Source: Chondromyces crocatus (GTDB taxonomy: Bacteria > Myxococcota_A > Polyangia > Polyangiales > Polyangiaceae). Taken from it: 64,000 nt of DNA. Position numbers and translations under genes: made by a program. Positions 18,226 to 27,769 of this stretch are shown piece by piece. The DNA is taken from the NCBI RefSeq assembly GCF_001189295.1, contig NZ_CP012159.1, forward strand, positions 4,009,773 through 4,073,772, written 5' to 3'. The notes under the pieces were generated by a model. The model was not told the DNA's origin. It did no database searches and saw nothing but the letters and a program-made list of their open reading frames with translations. Numbering within the stretch: position 1 is the stretch's first letter; each line of letters begins with the position of its first letter.

Positions 18226-18726
18226 TCACACCGGCGCGCGCCAGTCGTCGGCAGCCATGATGCCGCCGTCCTTCCAGGTCCACTCGATCTTCTCGTACGT
18301 GAAGGCAACCTCCTCGTACTCGGCGAACTTCATGAGCTCCGGGTGCTTGTTGTTGGGCATCCGGAAGTTGATCGAGGCGATGTTCGCGTTGGTGAGGCGA
18401 ATGCTGTAGTGCTGGACCTCGGAGCCGGCGCCACGGGCGGCCGTGATCTGGGGCGTCCAGAAGTCGATCGTGAGATCGATGATGTTCTCGTTGTTGGTGA
18501 GCACGTTCAGGAGGAGCGGCGACGACTTGTCGAGCTCCTTGGTGATCACCAGCGGCTTGTGCATGCGCTTCCCGCTGGGGAGGCCGCTGGCCGCGTCACG
18601 GGGGCTCACGATCTCGTGGCTGACCGCGATCACCATGATCGAGTCCTCACGCCCCTTCTGGATGACGGAGCCCTTGATCTCGCCCTGGGTCTGGCCCTTC
18701 AGTCGGAGGTACGCATTAAGTGCCAT
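18226..18726 (-). CDS. hcp: T6SS tube protein Hcp (TssD), first copy
   Basis: 166-residue Hcp, first gene of the minus-strand T6SS block. Family features are MALNAYLRLKGQTQGEIKGS, QKGRED, GKRMHKPLVITKELDKSSPLLL, RLTNANIASINFRMPN and FTYEKIEWTWKDGGI. It is clearly a paralogue of the following hcp, with the same framework but divergent loops (for example an extra AARGAGSEV segment). Its own terminator follows at 18150-18178, consistent with the high Hcp demand of tube building. Its promoter must lie in the 443-bp divergent gap upstream, but no consensus -24/-12 element with correct spacing was found there. Confidence 0.96.
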   Translation of the reverse strand: MALNAYLRLKGQTQGEIKGSVIQKGREDSIMVIAVSHEIVSPRDAASGLPSGKRMHKPLVITKELDKSSPLLLNVLTNNENIIDLTIDFWTPQITAARGAGSEVQHYSIRLTNANIASINFRMPNNKHPELMKFAEYEEVAFTYEKIEWTWKDGGIMAADDWRAPV

Positions 18727-19169
18727 TGTCGTGTGCCCCTTCCCTACTTCGACTCTTCGCCTGGACTCAGTCTACGCCCTATGCGCGCTGGCAGACGCTT
18801 CGTCCTTTCGGGACTATGGAACTACGGCAGTTGATGCTGCCGGCCTTTGGATGCTTCCAAAAGGCGAACAAGACTTCTCGCAAATCTCTGTAGGCGTCAA
18901 GGCTTTCCTCCACCTCCCTTCCTTGTCGGATATGTCGATGTTCAGGGGTCTCGACGAATGGGGGGCGGGTGGCCCGAAGCGAGCTGCAATGGCGCTCGAC
19001 CTGCGTCGTGGTGTTCGGAGATTCGCCGGAACGAGAGCCTCCTTCGTCCGCTGATCTGCTGGGCGTCGAGCATCGCGGATGGGGATCTCTCTCAACGGGT
19101 GGGTCCCTCGAGCCAAGTCTCACTCTCACGAGTTGGCCCTTCGTGCTCGGGCCGTGGTACGAAGGAGAC
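18727..19169. other. Divergent intergenic region upstream of hcp
   Basis: 443 bp between the first hcp and the lipoprotein gene on the other strand. It should hold the hcp promoter. A ribosome-site-like AAGGGG precedes the hcp start on the minus strand. The best sigma-54-like match on that strand (GG and GC around 18826-18842) has 11 instead of 10 bases between the invariant pairs, so I do not call it. Open frames here have no family features. Confidence 0.4.
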
Positions 19170-20090
19170 GTGAGTCTCTCTCGCTTCGGCGTGGTTTCTG
19201 CGACCTGTGCGCTCATGTTCTCGCTCGCGGGATGTGGTTCCTATCCTGATCAGCCGCAAGGTCAGGCGAGGACGCGAAAGCAGAGCCCGATCCCCGTCTG
19301 CACGACGCCACTCGAGCCCGTACAGCGGAGCGCCAGCGGTCGATCGATCGTGCGCACCCTCGATCCCGAGCAGTGGATGGGTGTCGTCTCCCCGGGGTAC
19401 TCGGAGGATCGCGGGGTGGGGCCGACCGATACCGACTGCACTGGTCATTACCTGTTTGCGAACGAGATGTTGCGGGGTGGAATCTCCGCGTCGGGGTGGC
19501 CACGGCGCGTGGACCCGGATGAGCTCGAGATCTCGGCCGGACCCGATGGGTTGCGGGTGCTCTGGCTGCGCACCCTCAAGTTCGAGAACGGCGACGAAGG
19601 CGGGCCTCTCGCACTCGTTCGCGCCGTGGACGATCGCGCCGAGGTCTACGGGATCGGTAGTCTTCGAGCGCCGCCGAAGGGGACGAGAATCACGCCCATG
19701 CGCCTCGGAAGTGACAATCTCGTGGTGGTCGAGGCGAAGCAATGCCCAGATCCCGATGATTGCAGGCAGCGCGCCCACTTCTATCTCGCGCGCCGCGGTC
19801 GTCTGTTCGAGTCGGCGCAGGTCGATCTGGAGCGGACGGCCGTGCTGCCGTCGCTCACCGAGCGCGGGTTGTACGCGAGGTACTCGTTGCGTACCGACGT
19901 GACGTACAAGCCGACAGGCATTCAGCTTCTCGAGCAGATTCAGGTGCGGATCATCAAGTACGAGGAAGGCAATCGAGACAGCGATCGCGAACTCCGCAAG
20001 GTGGAGTTCCAGCGATTCCTGCGCGTTGAACGCGACACGCTGTTCTCGTCGAACGATCCGCTCTGGGAGCGTGTGGTCGGGCAAGACTGA
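19170..20090 (+). CDS. Lipoprotein of unknown function in the T6SS locus
   Basis: 306 residues from GTG 19170, chosen because AAGGAG precedes it (tight spacing) and because it begins directly with a short signal peptide and lipobox Cys22 (MFSLAGC). The frame is open upstream to 18969 without an export signal. The mature part has four or more cysteines (VCTTP, DTDCTG, AKQCPDPDDC), a central acidic region and a basic, helical C-terminus. It is not TssJ, whose gene is at 27770. Position between hcp and tagH makes it a candidate T6SS-associated envelope or self-protection protein, but that is only positional inference. Confidence 0.72.
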   Translation: MSLSRFGVVSATCALMFSLAGCGSYPDQPQGQARTRKQSPIPVCTTPLEPVQRSASGRSIVRTLDPEQWMGVVSPGYSEDRGVGPTDTDCTGHYLFANEMLRGGISASGWPRRVDPDELEISAGPDGLRVLWLRTLKFENGDEGGPLALVRAVDDRAEVYGIGSLRAPPKGTRITPMRLGSDNLVVVEAKQCPDPDDCRQRAHFYLARRGRLFESAQVDLERTAVLPSLTERGLYARYSLRTDVTYKPTGIQLLEQIQVRIIKYEEGNRDSDRELRKVEFQRFLRVERDTLFSSNDPLWERVVGQD

Positions 20091-20486
20091 AGCGCTGCAG
20101 TAGAGGAGGGGGGCGGTCTCCTCGACGGGCAAGTTCGGGCGACGCTCCGACCGAGAATCTCTACGGGTGAGCGCTTCGTCTTCTTAAGCGTCGATCCTTA
20201 TCCGTGCGCTCCTCCGTGAGCGCACGGCCGGCATCAGCTCCGCTGGCGTGGCTTCAGCGGCGCGTTGCTCGGGCATGGGTCTGCTGGTGAGTTCTGCTGG
20301 GGAACGAGAGACGGCGTCCGAGCAAGAGAGTCAGCTCGCGAGCGCGAGCCACCGTCTCCGGTCACGCGAGGTGTTCGAAGGAGGTGAGCGAGTCTGAAGC
20401 GGAAGTTGGCGACTGTCGTCGTCGAGGGAGCGTCGCCGTGAGGCTGGGCGCGGTCGATGCGCGATGCCGTCGACCGCGATGACCTG
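20091..20486. other. Convergent intergenic region with a 9-bp hairpin
   Basis: 396 bp between two convergent genes. A perfect inverted repeat CCGTGCGCT (20202-20210) and AGCGCACGG (20219-20227) with an 8-nt loop could terminate either side, though no T-run follows. No coding frame here looks real. Confidence 0.5.
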
Positions 20487-21182
20487 TCACCAGCAGAAGA
20501 CGGCGTTCCCGTATCCGCAGTTGGGTCGCTGGAGCGCTGCATACGCCAAGCCGACGCCAAGGCCAACGAAGAAGCCTGGCAGTGCACCTGCCGTGATCTG
20601 CAACCCGTCCTCGTACGGGCGAGAGTCCCCAGGACCGACGGCTCGTCCCACCGTGGTGAAGACCGAAGCCGTCAGGGGGACGGCGACGTTGCCAATGAAG
20701 GCACCCACGTTGAAGCGGCTACCGGAGTAACGGAAGGTGTCCATCAGGAAGATGCCCAGCCCCGTTCCCGTGGCGCCCCACGATGCAAAAGCGTGGGTGG
20801 AGGGGCCACCGAAGGTCTCGCAACCGGAGTTGGACACGCTGGCGATGGTTTGATCGACCGTGCATCCCGGTCGCACGCCCTCTGCAGCGTTTTTGATCGG
20901 GACCTCGACCAGAACGGTCGCCATCGCCATGGTGAGGGCAGGGGCGAGCATCGAGACATGCCAACGTCCCTTCCATCCGACCGTCGCCTCGGGGTCGCTG
21001 TAGTAGACCCGCGGCATCAGGAACACGGAGGATGTTCCAATCACCATGGCGATATCAGAGACCGTGCCCCAGTTCGAGTCTCGCTGGACCGATGGCACTT
21101 GCGCGGCCGCTTCGCGGGGAGCGAGGAGGCATGCGGTCACGGCCAGACAACTCGCTGCAACAACTTTGTCGCGGATTCGCAT
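20487..21182 (-). CDS. PAP2-like membrane protein with degenerate active site
   Basis: 231 residues from ATG 21182, which starts a signal peptide ending near AAAQVP. Several hydrophobic segments follow. The PAP2 phosphatase motif 1 (K-x6-RP) is visible as KNAAEGVRP (Lys97, Arg104-Pro105). Motif 2 reads PSTH (127-130) where acid phosphatases have PSGH. Motif 3 should contain Arg and the nucleophilic His followed by Asp; here GRAVGPGDSRPYEDGLQITAGALPG keeps the Arg-Asp framework but lacks the His. It may be an inactive PAP2-fold protein or use a changed chemistry. Convergent to the lipoprotein gene; 87 bp downstream of tagH on the same strand. Confidence 0.7.
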   Translation of the reverse strand: MRIRDKVVAASCLAVTACLLAPREAAAQVPSVQRDSNWGTVSDIAMVIGTSSVFLMPRVYYSDPEATVGWKGRWHVSMLAPALTMAMATVLVEVPIKNAAEGVRPGCTVDQTIASVSNSGCETFGGPSTHAFASWGATGTGLGIFLMDTFRYSGSRFNVGAFIGNVAVPLTASVFTTVGRAVGPGDSRPYEDGLQITAGALPGFFVGLGVGLAYAALQRPNCGYGNAVFCW

Positions 21183-21269
21183 TCGAGAAGCCTCGCGTTC
21201 GGCTGCGCCGCCCGTTGGGCGGGGGGGGCGCGAGCGGGTCACTGGCGCCTGCTCCTTGACCTCGGGGCG

Positions 21270-22574
21270 CTAGCGCTTGACCGGATTCACATTGATCGAG
21301 AAGCGGCTCAGGTTCTTGCCTGCCGCCTCGCCGGACGACGAGTAGTCCTCGCCGGCTGTGGCAGCGTACGCGCGAGAGAACTGGGGGCCAAATATTATCA
21401 GGAAGGTCTCTTTATCCTCGCCCGAGTAGTCGCCATGTCGGAGCTCGTACAGCTTCCACAGTTCCTCGTAGCGGGTGGAGAACAGCCCACCCTTCTTGCC
21501 TCTTCGCTCGAGTTCGTCCTCGATTGCCTTGGGCGACAGCTTGACCAGAAGGGACTTGACCCCCTCCATGACGCCGTTGAGGAGGGCGACCTGGTGGCTC
21601 ATCACGTCGACGAAGATGTCGTACAGGTGACGGGCCGCGTCCTGTCCCCCCGCCGGTGAGAGCAAGAGCGCACCGAGCTCTTTCGCATCCTTGGCCGTCG
21701 CGACCCGGTCTTCCTGAGACGCTCGCTCCCTGGCCAGCACCTCGGCTTCGAACTCCTGGTAGCCATCACGAAGGCTCACGAAGCACTTCATGAAGACTTC
21801 CATCGTGTCGCGGAGCCTGCGCGCGAAGGTGAGGATTCCGGCGACATCGTCCGGGACCTTGGTCCCTGGGGCGAGGCTCCGGGCCAGCTCTGCCAACGCC
21901 ACGAGGGCCGCGTCCGCCGGGCGGAGCTCCCCGTGAGCGTGCGAGTCGACGCCATAATACTGAGAGATCTTCTGAAAATCGGGCTCGATGGTGACGTTCT
22001 GGTGCTCCTGGCACAGACGACGGAGATAGTTCTGCCTGACCTCGGGGGGCAAACGGGCCAGGTGGTCGTAGATGACCCGGTACACCGCACCCCAGGAGGC
22101 GCGGTAGGCCTCGATGTAAGGAACGAGCTGACGCACGTAAGCGTCCTCGGCGCCTGGCGCGACCTGCTTGGAGCGCTGGGCCATCAAGGCGGAGAGGCCA
22201 GCGCTCTCGACGTTGTAGTCGAGCACCGTGCCTTCCTTGATCTCTTCCCGCTTCTTGGGCGCTGCCTCCACCATGCTGAGGCGGATCACGATGGGGCCGA
22301 TCGTGATTTCCGGCGTCTGCGTGATCTCCACTGGCGTATCCCGAGCGAGCCGGTGACCCGCGAAGACCGTGCCGTTGGTGGAGCCCAGATCTCGGACGAA
22401 GAGCTGCCGGTCACGAACGTCGATGGCTGCGTGGAACTGGGAGACGTAGGGCCGATCGATGTGCAGATCGTTCAGCTGGTTGCGGCCGATACGGACGGGG
22501 AAGCGCTCGAATGTGTAGTCATGTTTGTCATTGGCCTGGGTGTCGATCACCCGGGCCGTGAGCGCCACCGGCAT
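21270..22574 (-). CDS. tagH: T6SS-associated FHA protein (TagH/Fha)
   Basis: 434 residues from ATG 22574 (22595 also possible). The N-terminal FHA domain (about 1-100) has FPVRIGRNQLNDLHI, YVSQFHAAI and LGSTNGTVF, the phosphothreonine-binding residues. A linker and a long helical C-terminal domain follow (MEVFMKCFVSLRDGYQEFE, GVKSLLVKLSPKAIEDEL), typical of TagH/Fha proteins encoded in T6SS loci. In other bacteria Fha is phosphorylated by PpkA and opposed by PppA to license assembly. No ppkA or pppA is present in the cluster, so a distant kinase would be needed. Divergent from the lytic transglycosylase gene. Confidence 0.88.
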   Translation of the reverse strand: MPVALTARVIDTQANDKHDYTFERFPVRIGRNQLNDLHIDRPYVSQFHAAIDVRDRQLFVRDLGSTNGTVFAGHRLARDTPVEITQTPEITIGPIVIRLSMVEAAPKKREEIKEGTVLDYNVESAGLSALMAQRSKQVAPGAEDAYVRQLVPYIEAYRASWGAVYRVIYDHLARLPPEVRQNYLRRLCQEHQNVTIEPDFQKISQYYGVDSHAHGELRPADAALVALAELARSLAPGTKVPDDVAGILTFARRLRDTMEVFMKCFVSLRDGYQEFEAEVLARERASQEDRVATAKDAKELGALLLSPAGGQDAARHLYDIFVDVMSHQVALLNGVMEGVKSLLVKLSPKAIEDELERRGKKGGLFSTRYEELWKLYELRHGDYSGEDKETFLIIFGPQFSRAYAATAGEDYSSSGEAAGKNLSRFSINVNPVKR

Positions 22575-22801
22575 GCCCCGCAGACTAGCAGACACCCTCC
22601 TCGTATCGGGAGTGCCTCCGTCCGCACCGGCAAGCGAACACCCAGGTTGTGTGGGTCACGTCATCATGCGGCGCGTCATGCCAGGCCTTCTCGCCCCGGA
22701 AAGAGGAGCCTGGTCTCCAGTTCAGTGCGGCGGTGTTCTCGGACGGAGGCTTCGCGTAAAGTTGTCCGACTGTCCTACATAGTGCGACCCTTGGTCACAC
22801 G

Positions 22802-24655
22802 ATGAGCTTCGTCCACAAGATCCCTCCCATGGTCTCGGCCCTGGCGTTTGGTTACGGGGTTGGGATGGCGGCTCCGGATGCGGCGATCACGCCGGTACGG
22901 GCTGCAGTGACAGCATATGAGCACCAAGGGGGCGCTGTCGGAAGTGGAGCAGGGCGGACGGCGGCCACGGTGCGGCGAGCATCAGGGGGGCCGGAGTCCC
23001 GTGAGGTCGCGTTCCAGGTCCGAGGGAAGACGAATGACGCTTCGTCGCCGTCGGCGCTGCCGAAGCGTGAGTCGAGAGAGCTCGAGCGGCTTCGGGATGT
23101 GGATCCCAGAGGGCGTGACGAGGCGGCGGCGTGCTCGCTCGAGCGCCCGACCCATTCGCAGCCACCTCGATATGCCTCCGCTTCGGATGCCTTCGTCGAC
23201 GACGTCGAAGATCTCGACACGGCCAGCTCGGAGGCGCTCTCGCGGCTGCAGCTGCCCGACATCTCGCTGACCATGACCCGGCGCACCATCAAGTACGTGC
23301 GCTTCTTCACGCGGTCGGAGCGAGGGCGGGGGATGTTCGAGACCTGGCTGAAGCGCAGCGGCCGCTACCAGGACATGGTCCAGCAGACGCTGCGCGAGTG
23401 GCGCCTCCCCGAAGATCTGATCTGGCTGGCGATGATCGAGAGCGGCTTCGACGCGCGTGCCCGTTCGCCGGCTGGAGCCGTCGGTCTGTGGCAGTTCATG
23501 CCTGCCACGGGCGCCGTGTACGGCCTTCACCAGGATCGGTTCATGGATCTGCGCAAGAACCCGCGTCTGGCGACGCAGGCTGCTGCGCATCACCTGCGTG
23601 ATCTCCATCAGCGGTTCGGCGACTGGAACCTGGCGCTCGCCGCGTACAACATGGGCTACGAGCAGCTCCTCTCCAAGATCGACCGTTACAATACGGCGGA
23701 CTTCAACGAGCTCGCCCGGCAAGGGGCTCTGCCGCAGGAGACCGCGGCCTATGTGCCGAAGATCGCTGCGGCTGCGCTCGTCGCGAACAACCTGGAGCGC
23801 TTCGGGTTCGACGGCGTGAAGCTGGCCCGTCCCATCGACGCGGCCGAGATGGCGGTCCCGGCGGGGACGCCCCTGCGCACCCTGGCGAAGGCGGCTGGCG
23901 CCTCCACGGCGACCCTGCGCACCTTGAACCCCGACCTGCTCCAGGATCGTGTGCCTCCGGGTCGCAGCGACTACCTGATCATGATTCCGGCCGAGTCGCT
24001 GGCGCGTGCGCAGGCGTCTCTGCCGGCGCTGCTCGACACGGAGCCTCTGGCGACGAACGACGTCACCGTGCTCGATCCGGTCGATCTCCTCGGAGGTCGT
24101 GAGTTCACGCGCCAGCCGCGAGGGGAGGAGAGCCTCCTCTCCCTCTTGCCGAAGCCGAAGCGCCGTTCGCTGCGTGATCCGGTGGAGGCGCTGGTGCAGG
24201 ACATCCAGGGGGGGAGCGACGATGCCGAGGACCCCTCGCCGAGGCGTCGTTCGCGCGATCGACGCTCCCTGCTGATGTACAAGGTCGGGCCCGGGGATAC
24301 CCTCCTCGGCGTCGCACGGCAGTTTGCCGTGGATGTCGAGGACCTCGCGCGTGACAATGGTATGGACCCAGACGGGCGGTTGCGCGAGGGCGGGTTGTTG
24401 AAGCTGCGCGTACGGCAGGAGCTCGTCGACAAGATGGGGAGCGCTCCGGCACCCGAGGGCGACGGGGCAGCGACCGCCAAGGAAACCACCGCTTCGAAGA
24501 GCGAGCGATCGGCGCGTGGGACAGTCCCGGTACGCGCCGATGAGCCCACCCCGTCATCTACGGAGCGGCGCGTCGTACCCGCCGCCTCCTCGAAGGCACG
24601 GGAAGAGGCGGGCCGTAAGGATGCGAAGGAGCGCTCCAGGAAGAGCAAGAGCTGA
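22802..24655 (+). CDS. Lytic transglycosylase (MltD-like) with LysM domain, T6SS-linked
   Basis: 617 residues. An N-terminal hydrophobic stretch ends near GMAAPDAA, probably a signal peptide. After a disordered region, the SLT domain (about 190-350) has the catalytic Glu213 in IESGFDARARSPAGAVGLWQ, the MPATG motif and LALAAYNMG. A second module (about 355-400) resembles a LysM-type fold, and a clear LysM domain (VGPGDTLLGVARQFAVDVEDLARDNGM) lies at about 492-537. The C-terminus is a long Lys/Ser/Glu-rich tail. In other T6SSs a transglycosylase opens peptidoglycan for TssJLM insertion, and its place just upstream of clpV supports that role here. Confidence 0.9.
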   Translation: MSFVHKIPPMVSALAFGYGVGMAAPDAAITPVRAAVTAYEHQGGAVGSGAGRTAATVRRASGGPESREVAFQVRGKTNDASSPSALPKRESRELERLRDVDPRGRDEAAACSLERPTHSQPPRYASASDAFVDDVEDLDTASSEALSRLQLPDISLTMTRRTIKYVRFFTRSERGRGMFETWLKRSGRYQDMVQQTLREWRLPEDLIWLAMIESGFDARARSPAGAVGLWQFMPATGAVYGLHQDRFMDLRKNPRLATQAAAHHLRDLHQRFGDWNLALAAYNMGYEQLLSKIDRYNTADFNELARQGALPQETAAYVPKIAAAALVANNLERFGFDGVKLARPIDAAEMAVPAGTPLRTLAKAAGASTATLRTLNPDLLQDRVPPGRSDYLIMIPAESLARAQASLPALLDTEPLATNDVTVLDPVDLLGGREFTRQPRGEESLLSLLPKPKRRSLRDPVEALVQDIQGGSDDAEDPSPRRRSRDRRSLLMYKVGPGDTLLGVARQFAVDVEDLARDNGMDPDGRLREGGLLKLRVRQELVDKMGSAPAPEGDGAATAKETTASKSERSARGTVPVRADEPTPSSTERRVVPAASSKAREEAGRKDAKERSRKSKS

Positions 24656-24759
24656 TCCTGGAGATTCCAGGTCTCGTCGAACTTTCGAGGGAGGGGACGC
24701 GGAGCACCAGGCCGGCGGCGTCGACGGGGGGCTAGCCACTCAGCTAGCATGCCGCGCAT

Positions 24760-27456
24760 ATGATGCTCGTCGGCACCAAGTCCATCGTCAAGCAGCTCAC
24801 TCGCAATTGCACCACCGCCCTAGAGACGGCCATCGGGCAGTGCGTGAACGCGCGCCATTACGAGGTAACGCTCGAGCATCTGATGCTCGCGTTGCTCGAT
24901 GACGCCGGCTCCGACATCGCGTTCCTGGCCATGCATTACGACCTGGATCCGGCCCACCTGCGCGCCGCGCTCACGCGCAGCCTGGAGGAGCTCCGGAAAG
25001 GCAACGCCGGACGACCGACGCTGTCGCCGGTCATGCTGGAGTGGATGCAGGACGCCTGGGTCGTCGGTTCGATGGAGTATGGCTTCCAGAAGGTGCGGAG
25101 CGGCTTGCTGTTCCTCCGCCTGGTGGAGCAGCCGACGCGGTACTCCGTGAGTGGGATCGGTGCCTACCTGGAAGGCATCTCCAGAGAAGATCTGAAGACC
25201 AACCTGGCCAAGATCATCTCGGGCTCGAAGGAGGATGCCGAGACGGCGGCGGCGGCCAGCGGGGCTGGTGGCGCCGGCGGAGGCAAGCTGCCGGCGGGTA
25301 CGGCCAGCGCTTCGGCGGACTCGGCGCTCGCAAAGTTCTGTGTCGACTACACGGGTCGCGCAAGAGCAGGGCAGATCGACCCGATCTTCGGGCGTGAGAG
25401 GGAGATCCGGCAGATCATCGACATCCTGGCTCGTCGCCGGAAGAACAACCCCATCATCGTCGGTGACGCCGGTGTCGGTAAGACCGCACTGGTCGAAGGC
25501 CTGGCGCTGATGGTCGTGGAAAGCACCGCGGAGAACCCGCGGGTGCCCCCGCTCCTCCAGGGCGTGGAGATCCTGGGCCTCGACCTCGGTCTTCTTCAGG
25601 CTGGCGCTGGTGTGAAGGGCGAGTTCGAGAACCGACTCAAGCAGGTCATCAACGAGGTGAAGGGGTCGCCGAAGCCCATCATCCTCTTCATCGACGAGGC
25701 CCACACGATGATCGGCGCCGGCGGCTCGCAGGGGGGTGGAGACGCCGCGAACCTGCTCAAGCCCGCCCTCGCGCGAGGAGAGCTGCGCACGATCGCCGCG
25801 ACGACCTGGACCGAGTACAAGAAGTACTTCGAGAAGGATGCCGCGCTGGAGCGAAGGTTCCAGCCCGTGAAGGTGGATGAGCCGAGCGAGAAGGTGGCCA
25901 CCGTCATGCTTCGCGGTCTCCGTCCCAAGTTCGAGCAGGCGCACAACGTCATCGTCCGTGATGAAGCCGTGACGGCCGCCGTGCGGTTGAGCGCTCGCTA
26001 CATCAGCGGACGCCAGCTGCCCGACAAGGCGGTCGATCTGCTCGATACGTGCTCGGCGCGTGTGAAGGTCGCGCTGCAGCAGAAGCCGGCCCAGGTCGAG
26101 GACGCCGAGATCCTCATCGAGAATCTGGAGACGGAGCTCAACTCGCTCGAGCGCGATCGAGACAAGGGAGCGCACGTCGACGAGGAGCACGTCGCCGAGC
26201 TGAAGGACAAGCTCGTCAAGGCGCGTACGGATCTGGAGACGGTCCGCGGCGAGTACGCGAAGGAGTCGGAGGGGACGAAGCGGGTCGTCGAGGCTCGCAA
26301 GAAGATGGACGAAGCCAAGACGGAGGAGGAGCGCGATGCGGCTCGCCGTGAGGTCGTGCAAGCGCTCGATGACCTCACTGCCTCTCAGGGCGAGGTGCCC
26401 CTGCTCCGGCCGGATGTGGACGAGGCCATGGTCGCGAGCGTCGTTTCTGCCTGGACCGGCATCCCTGTAGGGAAGATGGTGCAGGATGACGTGAAGGCGC
26501 TTCTCGAGATGGAGGACCGCCTGCAGCGCCGGATCAAGGGTCAGGCCTTCGGCATCACCACGATTGCCAAGGAGCTGCGCGCTGCGCGTGCCGGTCTCAA
26601 GCCGCTGAACACCCCTCAGGGCGTGTTCCTGCTGGTCGGGCCGAGCGGTGTCGGTAAGACGGAGACCGCGCTCGGTATCGCCGACCTGATGTTCGGTGGA
26701 GAGCGGATGATGACCGTCATCAACATGTCGGAGTTCCAGGAGAAGCACACGGTCTCCCGGCTCATCGGCTCTCCGCCCGGCTACGTCGGCTTCGGCGAGG
26801 GCGGTATGCTCACCGAGGCCGTTCGGCAGAGGCCGTACACGGTGGTTCTCCTCGACGAGGTCGAGAAGGCCGACCCCGACGTGCTGAACCTTTTCTACCA
26901 GGTGTTCGACAAGGGCATGTTGAGCGACGGGGAGGGCAGGCTCGTCGACTTCAAGAACACAGTGGTCATCCTGACCAGCAACCTCGCGACCGACAAGATC
27001 ACCAACCTGACCGTCGGCGCACGTGAGGATGATCCGGCGCGTCAGCTCGACGCGGATTCCGGATTCATCCAGGAGATCATCGACTCGGTGAAACCGGCGC
27101 TGTCTGCGCATTTCAAGCCGGCGTTGCTCGCTCGTATGACGATCGTGCCCTACCTGCCGATTTCTCCTGACGCGATGGGCGACATCACCCGCCTCAAGCT
27201 CGATGGTCTGGTCGATCGGCTCCGGAAGAGCCAGCGCATCGAGGCGACCTACACCGACGAGATGGTCACGACGATCGCCAGGCGTTGCACCGAGGTGGAT
27301 ACCGGCGCCCGAAACATCGATCACATCCTCCGCGCAACCCTGCTGCCCCAGCTCTCCGTCGCCATCCTCGAGAAGATGTCGGAGGGTGGGCTACCCAAGC
27401 GCGTGGAGCTCGGGGTCGACAGCTCCAGCAACTTTACAATCGAGTTCTCCAGCTGA
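24760..27456 (+). CDS. clpV: T6SS sheath-recycling ATPase ClpV (TssH)
   Basis: 898-residue AAA+ disaggregase that extracts TssB/TssC from contracted sheaths. The N-domain (about 15-160) has [14 protein letters not shown], the ClpN repeat signature that binds TssC. AAA1 carries Walker A GDAGVGKT (about 235-242) and Walker [16 protein letters not shown] middle coiled-coil domain spans about 415-530. AAA2 has [13 protein letters not shown] (about 627-639), [28 protein letters not shown] and the [15 protein letters not shown]alker B. The TssH-type GSPPGYVG and N-domain, plus context, separate it from ClpB. It lies 104 bp after the transglycosylase gene and is followed by a complex stem-loop. Confidence 0.96.
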   Translation: MMLVGTKSIVKQLTRNCTTALETAIGQCVNARHYEVTLEHLMLALLDDAGSDIAFLAMHYDLDPAHLRAALTRSLEELRKGNAGRPTLSPVMLEWMQDAWVVGSMEYGFQKVRSGLLFLRLVEQPTRYSVSGIGAYLEGISREDLKTNLAKIISGSKEDAETAAAASGAGGAGGGKLPAGTASASADSALAKFCVDYTGRARAGQIDPIFGREREIRQIIDILARRRKNNPIIVGDAGVGKTALVEGLALMVVESTAENPRVPPLLQGVEILGLDLGLLQAGAGVKGEFENRLKQVINEVKGSPKPIILFIDEAHTMIGAGGSQGGGDAANLLKPALARGELRTIAATTWTEYKKYFEKDAALERRFQPVKVDEPSEKVATVMLRGLRPKFEQAHNVIVRDEAVTAAVRLSARYISGRQLPDKAVDLLDTCSARVKVALQQKPAQVEDAEILIENLETELNSLERDRDKGAHVDEEHVAELKDKLVKARTDLETVRGEYAKESEGTKRVVEARKKMDEAKTEEERDAARREVVQALDDLTASQGEVPLLRPDVDEAMVASVVSAWTGIPVGKMVQDDVKALLEMEDRLQRRIKGQAFGITTIAKELRAARAGLKPLNTPQGVFLLVGPSGVGKTETALGIADLMFGGERMMTVINMSEFQEKHTVSRLIGSPPGYVGFGEGGMLTEAVRQRPYTVVLLDEVEKADPDVLNLFYQVFDKGMLSDGEGRLVDFKNTVVILTSNLATDKITNLTVGAREDDPARQLDADSGFIQEIIDSVKPALSAHFKPALLARMTIVPYLPISPDAMGDITRLKLDGLVDRLRKSQRIEATYTDEMVTTIARRCTEVDTGARNIDHILRATLLPQLSVAILEKMSEGGLPKRVELGVDSSSNFTIEFSS

Positions 27457-27769
27457 GATAGCTCACGCGAGGGAGAGCGGAGCCTGGATCGTCGGGACGG
27501 CGAGCCAGGCCTCTCTCGCCTCGGTGGCGCCTCCGCTTCACAGCCAGGGGGAGGGGAGCGCTGCTGGCCCCCACCCCAGATCCCCAGTTCCCATCATCTC
27601 GGTCCTGAGAGACCCCAATTCTGGGGGGCCTGTCTTTCCAGTTGGCCCTCCGGCGGTCACACCTTCCGGGGAGAGAGGTCGCCGGGCGGCTCCTCCCGTC
27701 CGGGCGACACGATGTCTCTCACCCGTGAAAGTTGCGTACCTCGCCTGAATCCGCTTACAACTGGCCAGG
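27457..27769. other. Intergenic region between clpV and tssJ with inverted repeats
   Basis: 313 bp without a gene. A composite stem lies at 27467-27519: GCGAGGGAGAG pairs with CTCTCTCGC (one bulge), enclosing a GCCTGG/CCAGGC stem. It probably forms the clpV 3' end although no T-run follows. A second imperfect hairpin is GTCGCCGGGCGG with CCGTCCGGGCGAC around 27680-27708. The promoter for tssJ onward may lie after this. Confidence 0.5.

Noticed and set aside
18810..18850. Sigma-54-like promoter upstream of hcp on the minus strand
   Set aside because: The invariant GG and GC are 11 rather than 10 bases apart, so the element is unlikely to work.
24820..27324. Minus-strand open frame opposite clpV
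   Set aside because: Mirror of clpV with shadow composition and no ribosome site.
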